This document shows, piece by piece, positions 1 to 13,854 of a stretch of DNA of 64,000 nucleotides (within the stretch, counting starts at the first letter, position 1; every line of letters begins with the position of its first letter). The position numbers and the translations under genes were made by a program. The notes under the pieces were generated by a model. It was given only the letters and a program-made list of their open reading frames with translations. It ran no database searches and was not told the origin of the DNA. Origin of the DNA: Mesodorylaimus sp. YZB2_4 (Eukaryota > Nematoda > Enoplea > Dorylaimida > Dorylaimidae); contig JASANH010001508.1 of assembly GCA_030248295.1 (NCBI GenBank), forward strand, positions 496,001-560,000, written 5' to 3'.

Positions 1-2478
1 AAGACGGTGGTCATAGCAAAGGGTAATGCCAATTGCTCGTACGGCTCGACCAAGATCTCGCCGTTACTTGGAGACGACGTCCTCGTGCCGACCACGGTTC
101 GAATATGGTGAGACAATTGGATGGTGGGTCTTCTTAGCTCGAGTAACAAACGTTGCATTTCATCCATTTTATTGCCCTCCTTGCCGCCAGTTTGCCTTCC
201 TTTTTCCATGGCCTCCAGCGCTCTTTCGATCCTCTCGGCCACTCCTTCGCTGTGAACTCCGTGCTCTGTCCAATCAGCGCCGAGCATCTCTTCAGCAGGG
301 GACATGCGCAGACCGATAGTGTATTTGAGAATCAGCAAAATGGCGAATGTCGACGTCGCGCTCCACACGACAATGGTCACTACGCCCAAGGCCTGAAAAA
401 CGAACATGACGATACGTGTACTTGATGAGCACCTCGAGTCAATAAGATTGCTAGGGAGACGAGCCTTGGGAAGCACTGCAGCGGGGTCTCGGACACTCAA
501 TCAAATCCATGCAAGTCCTACCTGTAACAGAAATTGCATCCATCCCCCACCATGGAACAGGCCGGGACGAAGATTGAACACGCCCCCAATAGTTGGTTGA
601 CCAAACAGACCGACGGCCAGTGTCGACCATACACCACCGACAAAGTGTATGGGGATGGAGCCGACTGGGTCATCGATTCCGCAACGGATAATCAGCTCGT
701 TGGTTCCAATGGCGAAAAGGCTGCCTATCGATCCAATGATTAGACTCTCCCTGGCTGTGGTCACGGCTGCGATGCCAGTCACACTGACCAAGCCGCAAAG
801 AATAGAGTTAAGCAGATAACCGATGTCGTACTTTCCTCTTTTCACAATCAAGCTCAGTGCCAGACCACTCAGAGCCCCACCGATACTGGCGTTCAAGGTG
901 TTCACGGCCACGGCGGATGACGAACGCCACAGACCATTACTGACGCCAAACGTGCTACCGCAATTAAAACCTAGCCACGCCCACCAAAGCATGAACGCAC
1001 CAGTCAGGGCCGTGACCGGGGATGACATGGCTCTGGTGCGATGGTCACTCTTCGACCAACCCATCCTTGGGCCCATCATCAACGTGGCCACCAGGGCTGA
1101 CGCACCACCCACTGTATGCACAACGCACGAACCAGCAAAGTCGAAGAAACCCAACGCCTGCAGCCATCCTTTCCCACTCCAGGCCCAATTGGCGGGGAAA
1201 CAGTAAACCAGGGTGTTGAAGAATGAGAACAAGTTGTAAGCGTGCAGTTTGACTCTTTCTGAGATGGCCCCCGACACAATCGTCGTTGCCGTTGTGGCAA
1301 AGGAGAACTGAAAAACGTAGTGCACGAACGCACTGCCATCGCCATCGTTCGAACGATCGCCACTACCGTCGAAAAAGAAGTTGCCGAAGCCGCAGAACGG
1401 AGTTGATGGCTCACCAAAACTGAGACCATAGCCGAACATCCAATAACTGACACCGCCCAGGGTTACGTCCACTATGTTCTTGACCTGCAGCGAGCAAGTG
1501 ATTCAATTAGTACAGTGCGGTTCAGTGCACCCCTAGAGGGTGAGTTGGTGGCTCGGCATGGCACCCAAAGAAAACACCCTCAAATGCGTCTTCGACCATC
1601 GATCTACCTTGCCTAGACTGATTCATCATTCATGAGTCTGTGTCGCCTGTCATTGTGCTAAAAGCTAGGACTTTGCCCCATTTCTGCATCAATGACCGTG
1701 AGCACGTGCCAGACGGCAATCATGCCCTCCTGAGTTCGATTTTTCATCAGCTGGGGTGCCTCTACATGCAACTGGGCATAGTCTGATTGTCTGGAAAATG
1801 TGCCTAGCACACGAAAAAATTAATAGTAACTACAAAATGAAATATCAACGGGGTAGGATATCTTGTAGACTTCTAGCTATCATTGCTTCGATGTGGAAAA
1901 GTAGCAATGACCTCCTGGCTGTACAGTTTTCTTATCCAGGTTCTCGTATGATGCCGTCTCTTTGCCTGTCCTGTATATCTCGTCTGTCCTTTCAAGTGCG
2001 TGCGTGCTGACCTAGTCGCCGATACAGTGGGAGACCCTGCGAAGGTATTGTTAAAAGATCACACTTGGACGGGAACCTTGGCTAAGAGTAGCCGGAAGAA
2101 CGGGTACATTTAAAGATCACATATCCCCGACCGTACGTGCCAACGACCGTGTTATGAAGTCCATACACCTCTCTCGAGAAAAATAAGATACAGTCTTTCG
2201 GTTTGAGTGTCTCAAAAGTTTCAGGCAGTGAAAGTAGGAAAAAATCAAATGAAGAGAAGAAAATAAAGTGCCCTGAAAACAAAGCCTACCATTATATTTG
2301 CCACATTCTTGGACGACACGTATCCAGCTTCCAAAAGACCAAAACCAGATTGCATGGTCAAAATGAGAAAAGCATTTGTGAGAATCCATGACGCGTCGTC
2401 CGCAGTCAGTAGTTCATTTGGTTCTTGATCAAGGCTTGAATTTAGTGCTCTTCGCAGCCTGTTACTTTGAACGGACAT
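1..2478 (-). CDS. amt: Ammonium transporter (AMT/Mep/Rh family), 3' end outside window
   Basis: Multi-pass plasma-membrane channel that conducts ammonium/ammonia. Three exons on the minus strand join in phase 0: 2478-2290 (63 codons, ATG at 2478), 1484-522 (321 codons), and 392 to the left edge. The first exon carries the N-terminal TM1 motif around QSGFGLLEAG. Exon 2 has the family core SYWMFGYGLSFG, AISERVK, and both pore histidines of the Amt twin-His pair, in context VVHTVGG and IPIHFVGG. Exon 3 begins with the last membrane segment and runs into the conserved cytosolic tail motif LRMSPAEEMLGADWTEHG, which in this family controls gating of neighbouring subunits. About 514 residues are visible and no stop is reached. 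Donor and acceptor sites are GT/AG. Identity of the family is secure; the particular paralogue number is not. Confidence 0.95.
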
Positions 2479-3697
2479 GACTGCGGGAGCAGAGAATCAA
2501 GAACAAAGACTAGAAGCTGTCGAATCTCCAAACTTGGTCGATAGCTAACTCGACTCGCGGTAGTCCCTTTTCAGAGTGTGCGAGAGGGTGCACAATAGTC
2601 TTTCATTATCTACCGCTTCATTTGACGAGAATGAGTGTCATCAGCTGAAAGAGGGCAGCACTCGGTCGAATAGGATTGTCGGTCATTCGTCAATGGATGA
2701 CCGTGATAAGGAATGAGTTCTCCAGCTGTTTCCTCCTGGCGGGTCTCCTTGCGCATTAATCGTAGACGTTTTACCTGAGATTGCTCTATTGACTCGGACA
2801 CGCGAGCCAGCGCATGCTAGCCTAAGGGACTGTGTTAATGGAGCACATAAAGCTCGGGGAGTTATCAAGGCAGCCCGCCCCTTGGTCGACGCAGGATTGA
2901 TTAGATATCATAACACCGTTGCCAGGTGCCTTTCCTGGCCATATCAGTATCATGTTCTTCGAGCAGAGGCAGACAGAAGCAAAAAGAAAACAAAAAACCC
3001 GGATAGTTTCCTGGAATATTAATCATCTAGAAAAACTGTAACAGAACGTCCATTTTCAAGCGGAGGTTGTGAATTAATAAAAATCACCCATGAAAAAGGG
3101 CACTTTTCACAAAACTGATTGCAATTTGTCGTCTGAAAACGGGATAATATATACCTGCATTAAATGATTTATTTTCTAATTTGAAACATGACATTTTCTC
3201 TCACAGTTTGTTTAGCGGCTTCCGACAGAGAAAATCATAGGCCCTTCTCGGTTCCTATTCATATCCGAGTAAGCACTGGCACGTAGGCAATGCACTCGAG
3301 TGAACTTGCGAATGTGCTAAAAAAACATGCAGCGTCGAAGTCATAGTTGGTGTGAGTAAAGGTCGCATGACATTAGGAACAGGATCTAGGCCAGAGGATC
3401 CGGTCAGTTTCGAAGAGACGAGATAAGTGAGCTTTTAGGAACCCAGTACGAACTGATACGAGGAGAAAGAAGCCAAAATAACACAGCTATATGCAGAAAA
3501 GGAAAGAAAGGATTTACTGTAGATCTTTGATTGAAAGTTATAGTCCCTTGTCGGAAAGCGTCAGGCACAAGGAGATACAAGTTTTGGGGACTCAAACAGG
3601 CCCTACAGTATGTTTTAAGAAACTAATCAGCCCTTATGAGAGACAATTTTGTCGGTGATAAATATGATAAGGGGAAAATTGAGAAAATAAGCAGGTA
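2479..3697. other. Intergenic, no gene seen
   Basis: Upstream flank of the ammonium transporter up to the Tc1 element. Only short overlapping ORFs of random-looking composition are present. I see no RNA gene, repeat or splice-linked exon. Confidence 0.5.
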
Positions 3698-5165
3698 CAG
3701 TAGTGGACAAAAGTAAGACACGTTTTTTGGCGGGAGAAAACGCTCGATACACGCGAGCTACAAAGTGGCGGGAAACGGTTAGGTGGCTCGTCTGCGTCAT
3801 CTAGAAACATAAAATTCAAGTTTTTGTCATCATTTACCAAAAATGCCCACTGGTCAGAATTTTTCAAAGGATGCTAAGGCTGCAATGGTTAAAATGAGGG
3901 TCGAGGAAAAAAATCATTTTCGGAGATTGCAAGGACGTTTGGAACGTTTGGTCTAGTCATTTCAAAGATCGTGAAACGCTGTTTGGCCCGTGAGACAATA
4001 AGTTTGTTGAAAAAGCCTGGAAGACCAAGGAAAACCACGACCCGTGAGGATCATCTGATTAAAAGAACGTCGATTTCGAACCTCCGACTGACCGCTGGTG
4101 TAGTGAAGCTGGCCACTGGCTTAGCAACGGTCAGCAGCAAGACCATTAGTCGTCGCCTGAGGGAGGTTGGCTTGTCAGCTCGACGTCCTTGCAAGAAACC
4201 ATTGATCTTATTGAAGAATCGGGGGGGGGGCGCGAATCAAATTCGCCAAAATGCACCTGAACTGGACCAACCAGCAATGGCAAAGAGTTCTTTGGAGCGA
4301 TGAATCAAAGTTTAATTTGTTCAACAGCGATGGAATCAAGTATGTGAGACGCCCAGTTGGCAAAAGGTTCGATCCTAGATACACTATTCCGACGATTAAG
4401 CACTGTGGAGGGTCTGTAATGGTTTGGGGTTTTTTCCTGGACGAAAGATGGGTCCGACTCACAAGATAAATGGCATCATGGGCAAGCACGTGTACATGGA
4501 CATCATGGAGAATGTCATGCTTCCTTGCGCCCATCGTTTCATGCCCAAAGGCTGGATCTTTCAGCAGGACAACGATCCGAAGCTTTCCTCGGCTCATGCA
4601 AAGCAATGGTTCCAGCGCAAGAAGGTCAATGTGATGCACTGGCCGGCTCATTCCCGGATCTAAGTTCGATTGAAAACTTGTGGGATGAGGTCGAAAGGCG
4701 TATTCGAGTGACCGCATACCAGAATTGCAACCAGCTGTTCGATGCAATTCAAAAAGCGTGGGCCGAAATTCCGCAGTCAGTCATTGATAAGCTGATTGCC
4801 TCCATGAGGAGCAGATGCGAGCGGGTGGTAAAAAATTTCGGATATGCTACCAAATACTGAAGGTTTAGAGTCTCGATGTCGTGTCATCAAGTTTAGAGCA
4901 TGTTTCGAAGCGGAAAATAGGACTATTCAGTCACTCAAAGAAAACGTGCCTTACTTTTGTCCCAGCAACTTTTCTGAATTTTTTTAAACATTTTGTCGTG
5001 CCTGACTATTTTTGCTGTCAGATAAGCTGTTAATGAAGAAATATACTCCGTTTTTTGTGCTCTATCTAAGTATGTAGTGAGAAACGCCATGAGGCTGTCC
5101 CCTAGTGAGTAGCTGCTGCCATAAGTGAAAAAGTCAGAAAAGTGCCTTACTTTTGTCCACTACTG
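3698..5165 (+). mobile_element. Tc1/mariner DNA transposon, inactivated
   Basis: The element starts CAGTAGTGGACAAAAGTAAG and ends with its inverted complement CTTACTTTTGTCCACTACTG. It is flanked by TA on both sides (3696-3697 and 5166-5167), the family's target duplication, and is 1468 bp long. A second, internal near-copy of the terminal repeat lies at about 4942-4968 in the right-end orientation (GTGCCTTACTTTTGTCCCA). The single transposase gene inside is frameshifted. The well-preserved termini suggest it could still be moved by another transposase. Confidence 0.93.
3843..4860 (+). pseudogene. Tc1-type transposase pseudogene
   Basis: Cut-and-paste transposase with an N-terminal paired-like helix-turn-helix DNA-binding part and a C-terminal DDE catalytic part. 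The frame is broken four times: at the A-run near 3909, at a 10-G run (4221-4230), near 4433, and near 4657. Across the frames the catalytic residues can still be seen in context: D in LWSDESKF, D in QQDNDPK, E in SSIENLWDEVE, as in the DD34E group. The linker motif GRPRKTT (AT-hook-like GRPR) is present near 4018. It ends at TGA 4858-4860. Two of the breaks coincide with homopolymers, a common site of slippage. Confidence 0.9.
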
Positions 5166-5167
5166 TA

Positions 5168-7146
<1,979 letters not shown>

Positions 7147-8456
7147 ATGGCCGCTGCAGTGACGGGCAAGAAGAAACGCCATACTTCGCGTACGCCGCAC
7201 CCTCACCGACAACAACTGGCTCCCGCTGCAACGACGGCGGAAGATGGGCCGACTTGGATGCCCGTGCGCACCATGGTCAAAGGGCGATGGCGGATCGAAC
7301 GTCAACTGGCCAAGGGCGCCTTTGGTCAAATCAGCGTGGCTCGAGATCTGCAGTCGAACCGACTCGTGGCCGTCAAGTCCGAAGCCACAAATGCGCAAAT
7401 GACTTTCCTGCGAATGGAAGTGGCCGTCTTGAGGGCCTTGCAGGTAAGTTAGGGGGATTTCCGATAAGGGTTGATCTTAACTTTTACCGTTGGTGGTTGG
7501 TGGTTAATTCTGTACTCTGTATGTTTCAGACGAAGACTCGTCAGGTGCCCCGTTTCGTGGCTTGTGGCCATACGGCGGACGTGAACTATCTAGTCATGCA
7601 GCTGCTCGGACCGTCGGTGATGGAACTGAAGAAGAAGACGGCGGATGATCGCTTTAGCATCGGCACTGCCGTCCGCATCGCTGACCAGATGACGAGCGCC
7701 TTGCAAAGCCTGCACGACATCGGCTACGTCCATCGGGACGTGAAACCGTCCAACTTCGTCATCGGTTCGAGCAGGGACGACGTGCGATCGGTCTTCATGC
7801 TGGACTTCGGGCTGTGCCGTCAGTACATCGATCCGATCACCGGCAAGCAGCGGCCGCCCCGAATGCGATGCGGCTTCCGAGGAACTGTGCGGTGAGTGGC
7901 CCGACCTGTCCTTGCCTGTGACCACTGCCCAACGACTTTCCTCGCCAATTTAGGTACGCTTGCATCAACACTCTGAAAAGTCTGGACGTGGGCCGTGACG
8001 GCGATTTCTGGTCTCTCTTCTACGTCCTGGTCGAGATGATAAACGGGCAGCTGCCGTGGCGTCGCGTGGTCGAAAAACAACACGTAAGTCTTGAAATTTT
8101 CGTTTCCACGAAATCGAACTTGCACGCCTTTAATTTAGGTTCTTGACTGGAAAGAAAACATGACGCCAGCCCAGTTGTTGCCCGCTGAACCGTACGAGCT
8201 GCGCGAAGTGGCTGAGCACCTGCAATCTTTGGACTTCTTCGGTCGTCCTGACTACGATCTCATGCGTCGGATGTTCGCCAAGATCCTCGACCGCTATCAA
8301 GTCTCGGATGACACACCCATGGACTGGGAACCGCTGCCAATGATCGAGGACGGCGCTGACAAGAATCATCAAAAACAAGAATCGGAAAAGAGCGAACTCG
8401 ATGACGAAAACGTCTCAGCTGCCTCGGGTCACGGCATCAACGACGTCGACGGATGA
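7147..8456 (+). CDS. Tau-tubulin-kinase-like Ser/Thr protein kinase (CK1 superfamily)
   Basis: Protein kinase of 368 residues, mostly kinase domain. Exons: 7147-7443, 7530-7891, 7954-8083, 8139-8456; all junctions are GT/AG and in phase. Visible motifs in order: glycine loop AKGAFGQI (about residues 55-62), ATP lysine in VAVKSE, catalytic loop HRDVKPSN, activation-segment DFGLCRQ, then FRGTVRYA and DFWSLFYVLVE. The FRGTVRYA context and LCRQ place it in the TTBK group rather than CK1 proper. A short acidic tail rich in E, D and K follows. The N-terminal 45 residues are basic and proline-rich. An in-frame GTG lies two codons upstream of the chosen ATG at 7147. Nematodes carry many TTBK-like genes, often germline-expressed; the substrate here is unknown. 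Confidence 0.93.
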
Positions 8457-8587
8457 AACGATGTTGTGCGATCAGACTGTGATCTGTGTGCTGGTGTGAC
8501 GCGATCGGTGTGAGCTGTGTTGACGATGTGCTTGGTCCCAGCGAGAAGAAAAAGTTCGCCGTGTTCAATCTTTACCACATCTCTACG

Positions 8588-8690
8588 CGGAAGAGAGTGA
8601 AGGGTCGCACGACATAATTTCCCAGGCCGCGAGTCGAACACTCGACCATAACTGCGCACCCGACGTGACAGCAATGAAAACATGCATAGC
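8588..8690 (-). repeat. tRNA-derived SINE, family 1, partial
   Basis: Diverged copy of the repeat at 10391-10555. It retains the B-box-like core (GAGTGTTCGACTCG when read on the minus strand) and the GCGCAGTTA stretch. It lies just downstream of the kinase stop codon and may be in its 3' UTR. Confidence 0.7.
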
Positions 8691-9325
8691 ACCCGCAAAA
8701 ACTGGTAGTTACAGTATATCCTTCGTGTATATCTGGGCTGTGCGAGCGCTGTCTTCTGCAGCTGGTGCCAGACTCAAATAAGTAAGAAGCACCCGAAAAA
8801 CTTTATGAAAGTGCTCTCCGTCCATGTTTATTGCTTTCCAGCAAAGACACATAACGCTATAGGACGCCTGCAGTAGATTCACAGATTGGAGCATTTGTGA
8901 CTTGAATGAAGCGTGCTTCTCGGACTGATAACTCGGACATATACTACAAGCTCTATGATGTAATCGATCCAATTCACGGTCCTTTTACAGTTTCACACAA
9001 GCGGGTGCCAGACTCAAATTAATGAAAGATGGAGCCGGAAAAGTGCGGCCTATCATAACAACTGACTGTTTTTTATTCCCGTTTCTGTAACCAGCATTCG
9101 CTGGCGGTCGGAATATCCATACCTCCCATGCCTGGGAGAGGTCAGTCGCAAGTCTCCCTTTACTCCATTCGGAGTAGAGACGTCTCTACTATATCCCGCC
9201 GCCTGGGTTACATTTGTTTATCATCGGACCGGTATGGTCTGTCCCAACCTGTTCATGCATCTTTTGCCGTCTGGTGGTGCGTTGTTGCATTCTGTAACGG
9301 TCCGCAGAGACTTACTGCCTACCAG

Positions 9326-9416
9326 CCCGGCCCGTGGCCTGGTGGGGTGCCAGCGAGTCTTCGACTCGCGGCCCCAGCAAATCATTTCGTGTATACTGTG
9401 TTTCTTCACCCTTGAG
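9326..9416 (+). repeat. tRNA-derived SINE, family 1, internally deleted
   Basis: The only plus-strand copy seen. It has the A-box region GTGGCCTGGTGGG, then the B-box region TCTTCGACTCGCGG, then the family tail CAAATCATTTCGTGTA and TTCACCCTTGAG. About 30 bases between the two boxes are missing compared with the full copies. Confidence 0.8.
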
Positions 9417-9983
9417 TGGTGTGGACGTGAGGGGCAGACGACAGTCAACATGTGCTCATTTCAAGAGGTCCGACCTGGAGGACTAAACTGTGGAGGGATA
9501 TGTTAAAGTGGGGCAGTAGTGCAGAGGCTCGTCTGGCGATCGATCCTCTGCATGAAGCCGAGCTAGGAGCGTCACTTGTCAGGAAGATATTTCAGCAATG
9601 GACTCGGCTGGAGGACTTGGTCCTGTGTTTGGCGCGGCGCAAAGGCTCCACTAATCACTCCCTCCAGCAATATGGACCCGGACGTATAACAGAGCATTTC
9701 GAACAGGCCAGGCGTACATGTTCGTGGAAAAGTTCCCATTATACGGGACCTCCATACTGCCTTGGACGAACTGTACGCAGGCGGAAGTTTTAAATGTGAC
9801 GTGGGTGCGTCATTTATTGGTGTGCTACGGCTGCGGTCAGTGCGGTGAGCGGTAGCTCTTATCCTCAGATGGTTTCGACGTCAGAAATGAACGTCTCAGA
9901 AAGCAGCACCAAGGGTCATCGCGCCAAAAATGATTTGACAGAGGCTGATTCACAAGATGAGCTATGGCAGCTAATTATCTATT

Positions 9984-10388
9984 ATGATAGTGTGCGTCGT
10001 CATCATCGTGGTCATCATAGTTTTGGCAGCCGTCGCGCTCGTTTTGATGCGACGTCGAAAGGAACGTCTCAAGCGAGACTCTCAAGAATCCAAACGGTGA
10101 AAGAAATACTTGCCGTTGCAATCGTCGAGGGTAGGTTTACTCCGACCTTTGTTCTTTGCCTGATACTCGTACAGTCGACAGGTAACTCCTTGCAGATGGT
10201 GAGACCCTGTAGAATGCGCGCAAGGGAGACGTGTCCCAAGTAAATCCCAACGCTAAAAGGAAGTTCTGCCCTCGATAGGATGTTTTCTAAAAGCCTTATT
10301 ATTATATACACAGCAAGTTTTCTATTTCAGCGTCCAGGCAAGACGGCAAAGCGAACGGTTCGCAGACGCGACTATCCACCACGCCTAG
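9984..10388 (+). CDS. Possible single-pass membrane protein exon(s), hypothetical
   Basis: From 9984 a frame reads an unbroken hydrophobic helix of about 22 residues (VVIIVVIIVLAAVALVLM) followed directly by a basic stop-transfer RRRKERLKR, a pattern unlikely by chance. The frame may begin at ATG 9984 or be entered by splicing after the AG at 9989-9990. It ends either at TGA (10098-10100) or by splicing at a GTGAAA donor after 10096 to an acceptor (TATTTCAG, exon from 10331), ending at TAG 10386-10388, just before a SINE insertion. No homologue is recognised, and gene boundaries are guesswork. Confidence 0.3.
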
Positions 10389-10390
10389 TT

Positions 10391-10555
10391 CATGTTCATG
10401 TTTTACCACATCACCAAACGCTTATGCGCACTCGAGGGTGAAGGGACACATTTTACACGAAATGATTTACCGGCCCGCGAGTCGAACACTCGCCCGTAAC
10501 TGCGCACATGCCGTGAGAGGCAGACGCCTAACCCACCAGGCCACGAGGCCGGCAC
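10391..10555 (-). repeat. tRNA-derived SINE, family 1, full copy
   Basis: Read on the minus strand it begins with a degenerate tRNA: A-box GTGGCCTGGTGGGTTAGG, B-box GTGTTCGACTCGCGG. An unrelated tail follows, ending near AAACATGAACATGAAC. Closely similar copies occur at 19282-19437 and 43322-44780. Confidence 0.85.
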
Positions 10556-10564
10556 CCAGATGGT

Positions 10565-11047
10565 GGCAGTGAGACGCCAATCTCTGAACCTCCATCAAAC
10601 GACCAAGATTCGAGAGGAAAGGCGCAGCATCTGTTCGGATCTCAAAAGATTTCGACAAACTGCCAAATCAATGCGATGAGTCCTGGACAATCTCCAGCTA
10701 TGAATACTGATGTCAAGAAGTTTCCGTCCAGTGCCAGGTCAATCAATGCAGCGCCATCAGCCGCGAAATCGCTGGCCCCAACTAAAGCAACCACAAAAGG
10801 ATCGGAAGGCAGTAAAGCGATTTCGTTAAAAGGGGCGAGAAGAGTTGCTTCCAACGGGTTGAGGAAGACTTCAGATAAAGTCTGGCGGTCGGACATGGCC
10901 AGCGTCGGCGGAAGCGGGGGAAAGACCGATATAGAAACGCTTATGGGCACATTCAGGGTGAAGAAACAAGGCTTGTCTGCGTTCGAGTTGCCGAACACTT
11001 CCGCCGAACAAACACCACCCGATGTTGCGATGAACAAGCGAAAGTAA
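10565..11047 (+). CDS. Hypothetical low-complexity ORF or exon
   Basis: A frame open from about 10565 (just after the SINE) to TAA 11045-11047; the first ATG in it is at 10676. The product is rich in Ser, Pro, Lys, Ala and Gly with no hydrophobic segment, as in a disordered regulatory or structural protein. It may belong to the same gene as the membrane-helix exon at 9984, with the SINE lying in the intron, but I cannot show a splice path. No family recognised. Confidence 0.35.
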   Translation, partial: GSETPISEPPSNDQDSRGKAQHLFGSQKISTNCQINAMSPGQSPAMNTDVKKFPSSARSINAAPSAAKSLAPTKATTKGSEGSKAISLKGARRVASNGLRKTSDKVWRSDMASVGGSGGKTDIETLMGTFRVKKQGLSAFELPNTSAEQTPPDVAMNKRK

Positions 11048-11689
11048 GATCCTGATCTCTGACCTACATAAACAAACCAGGGCACTGCTCTTTACTGTAT
11101 GCCGTGGGCGACTGTACTGGCTGATGCACTTCTTAAGATGTGGCATTATAACATTGCTACTTCGCAAGCCGATTAGATGTGAGGATGTGACCCTCCAACT
11201 CGCTTTTTATCTTTCCTCATCACCTAATTACACTTGCCTTGTACAGACGCTGTATCTTACAGCTAAAGACTAGGACTAGGATCAACAAAGTGCCCCTAAC
11301 TAATAGGAATAGCAACAATTGATCTTGGGTCTCATTGCGAAAGGCATTCAAAAGATTCGCATTCAGAAGAGAGTAAAAAGAAGTCAATTGGCTGAAGGAT
11401 GCCAATTGGGTTAGTACAAGCTGCTCCTCCTATACGCGGTCGTTCAGCAGAAGAAGGACATGATAGACTGCTTATATGCCCAATAATTCGCAAAATGCTC
11501 TACAAAAAGTGATCTTGCTTCAAACGATGGCAAAAAGGCTTTAGAGACCACAAATCGATTAGTCGATTATCAGCTGAAGCAGGTGGTCGTGCTTACTCTA
11601 TCCCAACCGAAGGGTGGGATGACTGACCTTTTCCTTGCCAAAGCCCAAAGCGGATCATTGCTATCAGCTAACAAGTCCTTTTGTTTTTT

Positions 11690-12070
11690 TAAATTTTTTG
11701 GGCCGAAGCCCGTTTTGCCTCTAGCCGGCCAGCAGTCAAACATCATAAGCAGGGCTGTGCAGGGAACGGCAAACACAGCAGCTTCCCTCTGCGTGTCTCC
11801 GCTAGGAGCACCTCCACGCGAGGGCATCCTGGACTGGACACCGACTTCCTCAGACGATGGATGGCGGGCTTTAAACCCTGTCGGTGTTCGACAGCCGAGA
11901 CTGTCTCTCGTTTGGCTTCTGTCTCTCCACTCGGAGCACCTCTGCGGTACCGGGTGAGTCACCCACGGCCTGGCGTGCAAGGTCAGCGAGGGTTTATGGC
12001 TCGCAAACCGACCTCCATCACCGGGGATCGAAGCCGGGACGAGTCTAGCCACTCGCTCTCAAGCAATAAG
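11690..12070 (-). repeat. tRNA-derived SINE, family 2a
   Basis: Minus-strand reading gives a tRNA-like head with A-box GAGTGGCTAGACTCG and B-box GGCTTCGATCCCCGG near 12055-12020. A body of about 300 bases and an A/T-rich end (TTTTTTTAAATTTTTTG at about 11684-11700 on the plus strand) follow. Related copies are at 33575-33735, 52400-52655 and 54600-54850. Confidence 0.75.
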
Positions 12071-13248
12071 GAAAGAAGAATGCCGAACCTCTGCACCACC
12101 GCGGCCGCTACAGTCCTTTTATGCCTATGATAGGCTGAGGCCTGCAGACATGTGGTAAATGCATTGGAAGGAAGGAGTGCCATACTGTAAGGAAAATACT
12201 TTCTTTCCAGTGCAAGTTAGATTTGAGAGAAGTATTCCCAAGTGCAACTATAAGATAAGATGCGATAAGAAACAGATAAGATAGTTGTCGGAAGACACAG
12301 CCAGTGCGGTATTAAAGCAGAAAACGAATTTGAACATTGGGCTGTTCGGACTCCCTGTCCTCTCTGTCACCTGTCCCCGGGCCCACCCGATTACTGCCCC
12401 GTCTATCCACTTATTTAGCTCTACCGAACGAACTCTGCCCCACTTGTATTCGACACAGATCGACTGCGATTTCATGCTCATTTACTTCCCTCCACCAAAC
12501 ATTTTTTACTGCTCGGTGTGCCTGTTTTTCACGATTGTATCTTTATTGTGCCAGCATGATACATGGTAAGGCTAGTCGAAAGGAGAGACATAGTAGCGGC
12601 GTATAAAAACATTGTACTATGTCCGAAGCCAGCCCTATACACCCTCCCTAGCCTGACCCATGGTTTTTTCATTAACTGCATAGTGTTACTGTTCTTTACA
12701 ACAGATTTTACAGAAATACATCAGGGTAGGTGTCTCTCTTGGAGCTTACGAGTGGTCGAACGGATCATGGAAAGCGAATACTCATCCAGCAAGTGTAATG
12801 TCAGAAAAAACCACGACAGTGCGATTCCCAGTGTCGTTATTTTTTTTAGCCGCCAGTATGAAAATATGTTTTTGTTTTTGCACGTTTTTACCTGTATTTT
12901 TAAATGGTAGCCCTCACCCAGAGGTTTTCTGGCGATTCGGAGTGCTCGGACTCCTCGCTGCGGTCGGCGACGAGGAGCTTTTTGGTGGCCCTATACCAAT
13001 TTCTTGACTATGAACCTTATCATTGAAGGCAGGCCATCATGTGATCCTGACAGGATCACAACTCAATGTATCGCTAGCTAGAGCGCCTGCATACACAATA
13101 TATTGGTTATATAGAGTATATCAACGCATGGCATACACTCCATCCCCTAACCTGACGTGTATTCCGATGTCAGGGTGACTGCTGTGTTGTGTTGCCGAAT
13201 TGTGCCTTCTGGTCATCTCATTCGGTCCAGCAACTTCAATCGTATTGC

Positions 13249-13690
13249 AGCCGCTGTGGCTCACTTGGTGAAGGCCAAGCATTGCTTGGGCCAACAACCC
13301 TGACTGGGAGGCCGCAGTTCTGTTCCGGCTGAGGACGGCAGTTTAGTAAGTCCGTCGCTGGCCTTGCACACCTGGGTCTGGGGACTCATCCCGCATTATC
13401 GAGTGGCGGACGCCGAACGAGTAGATAATCAGGAAAGTGGTTCCTGAACACCAGTCGAGAAGGTCCCTCCCTTTTTGCTCAGTATCATCCGCTGGTGCTG
13501 GCACAGGATGCCCTGTGGAGGTGCTCCTAGTGGAGACACACAGAGGGACGCTTCCGTGAGAGCTGGTCACCTCACGGCCTCGTTCATCACATCATGACCG
13601 CTGGCCAGCTATAGGCAAAAGGGATTTTAAGTCCCGTGGGGAAACTGGGGGGTGCGAAGTCAGAGCCACAAAAATTTTTAAAAAATTAGA
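13249..13690 (+). repeat. tRNA-derived SINE, family 2b, full copy
   Basis: Starts with an A-box-like GCTGTGGCTCACTTGG and ends with AAAAATTTTTAAAAAATT. The body matches 55697-56182 and 63590-64000 in the opposite orientation, including CTGGCCAGCTATAGGCAAAA near the 3' end. Confidence 0.78.
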
Positions 13691-13854
13691 TGCAAGCAAG
13701 CAAGGGTAACATGGATAGGGTACGATTCACAGGCGACCATGTACGAAGTACGAATTTGAAACTGATTCGAATTTATTTTTACCGCTTATGGCAAGATCTG
13801 CAGGCTGCTTACTTCTTATGACACTCAACGGATCTGTGCGCGACGAAACAGAAA

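Larger units (their letters stand above)
8457..9983. other. Intergenic with two SINE fragments
   Basis: The 3' flank of the kinase gene contains SINE fragments (listed separately) and several ORFs of about 90-110 codons with no recognisable protein features. I see no splice-consistent gene. Confidence 0.5.
11048..13854. other. Intergenic with two SINE family 2 copies
   Basis: No gene recognised. The stretch 12250-12910 holds overlapping ORFs in several frames, but none with splice support or a familiar motif. Confidence 0.5.

Noticed and set aside
10391..10555. tRNA gene
   Set aside because: A- and B-box-like motifs are present, but acceptor and anticodon stems do not pair and the sequence recurs as a dispersed repeat with a common tail; a tRNA-derived SINE fits better. 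The same holds for family 2 and 3 repeats.
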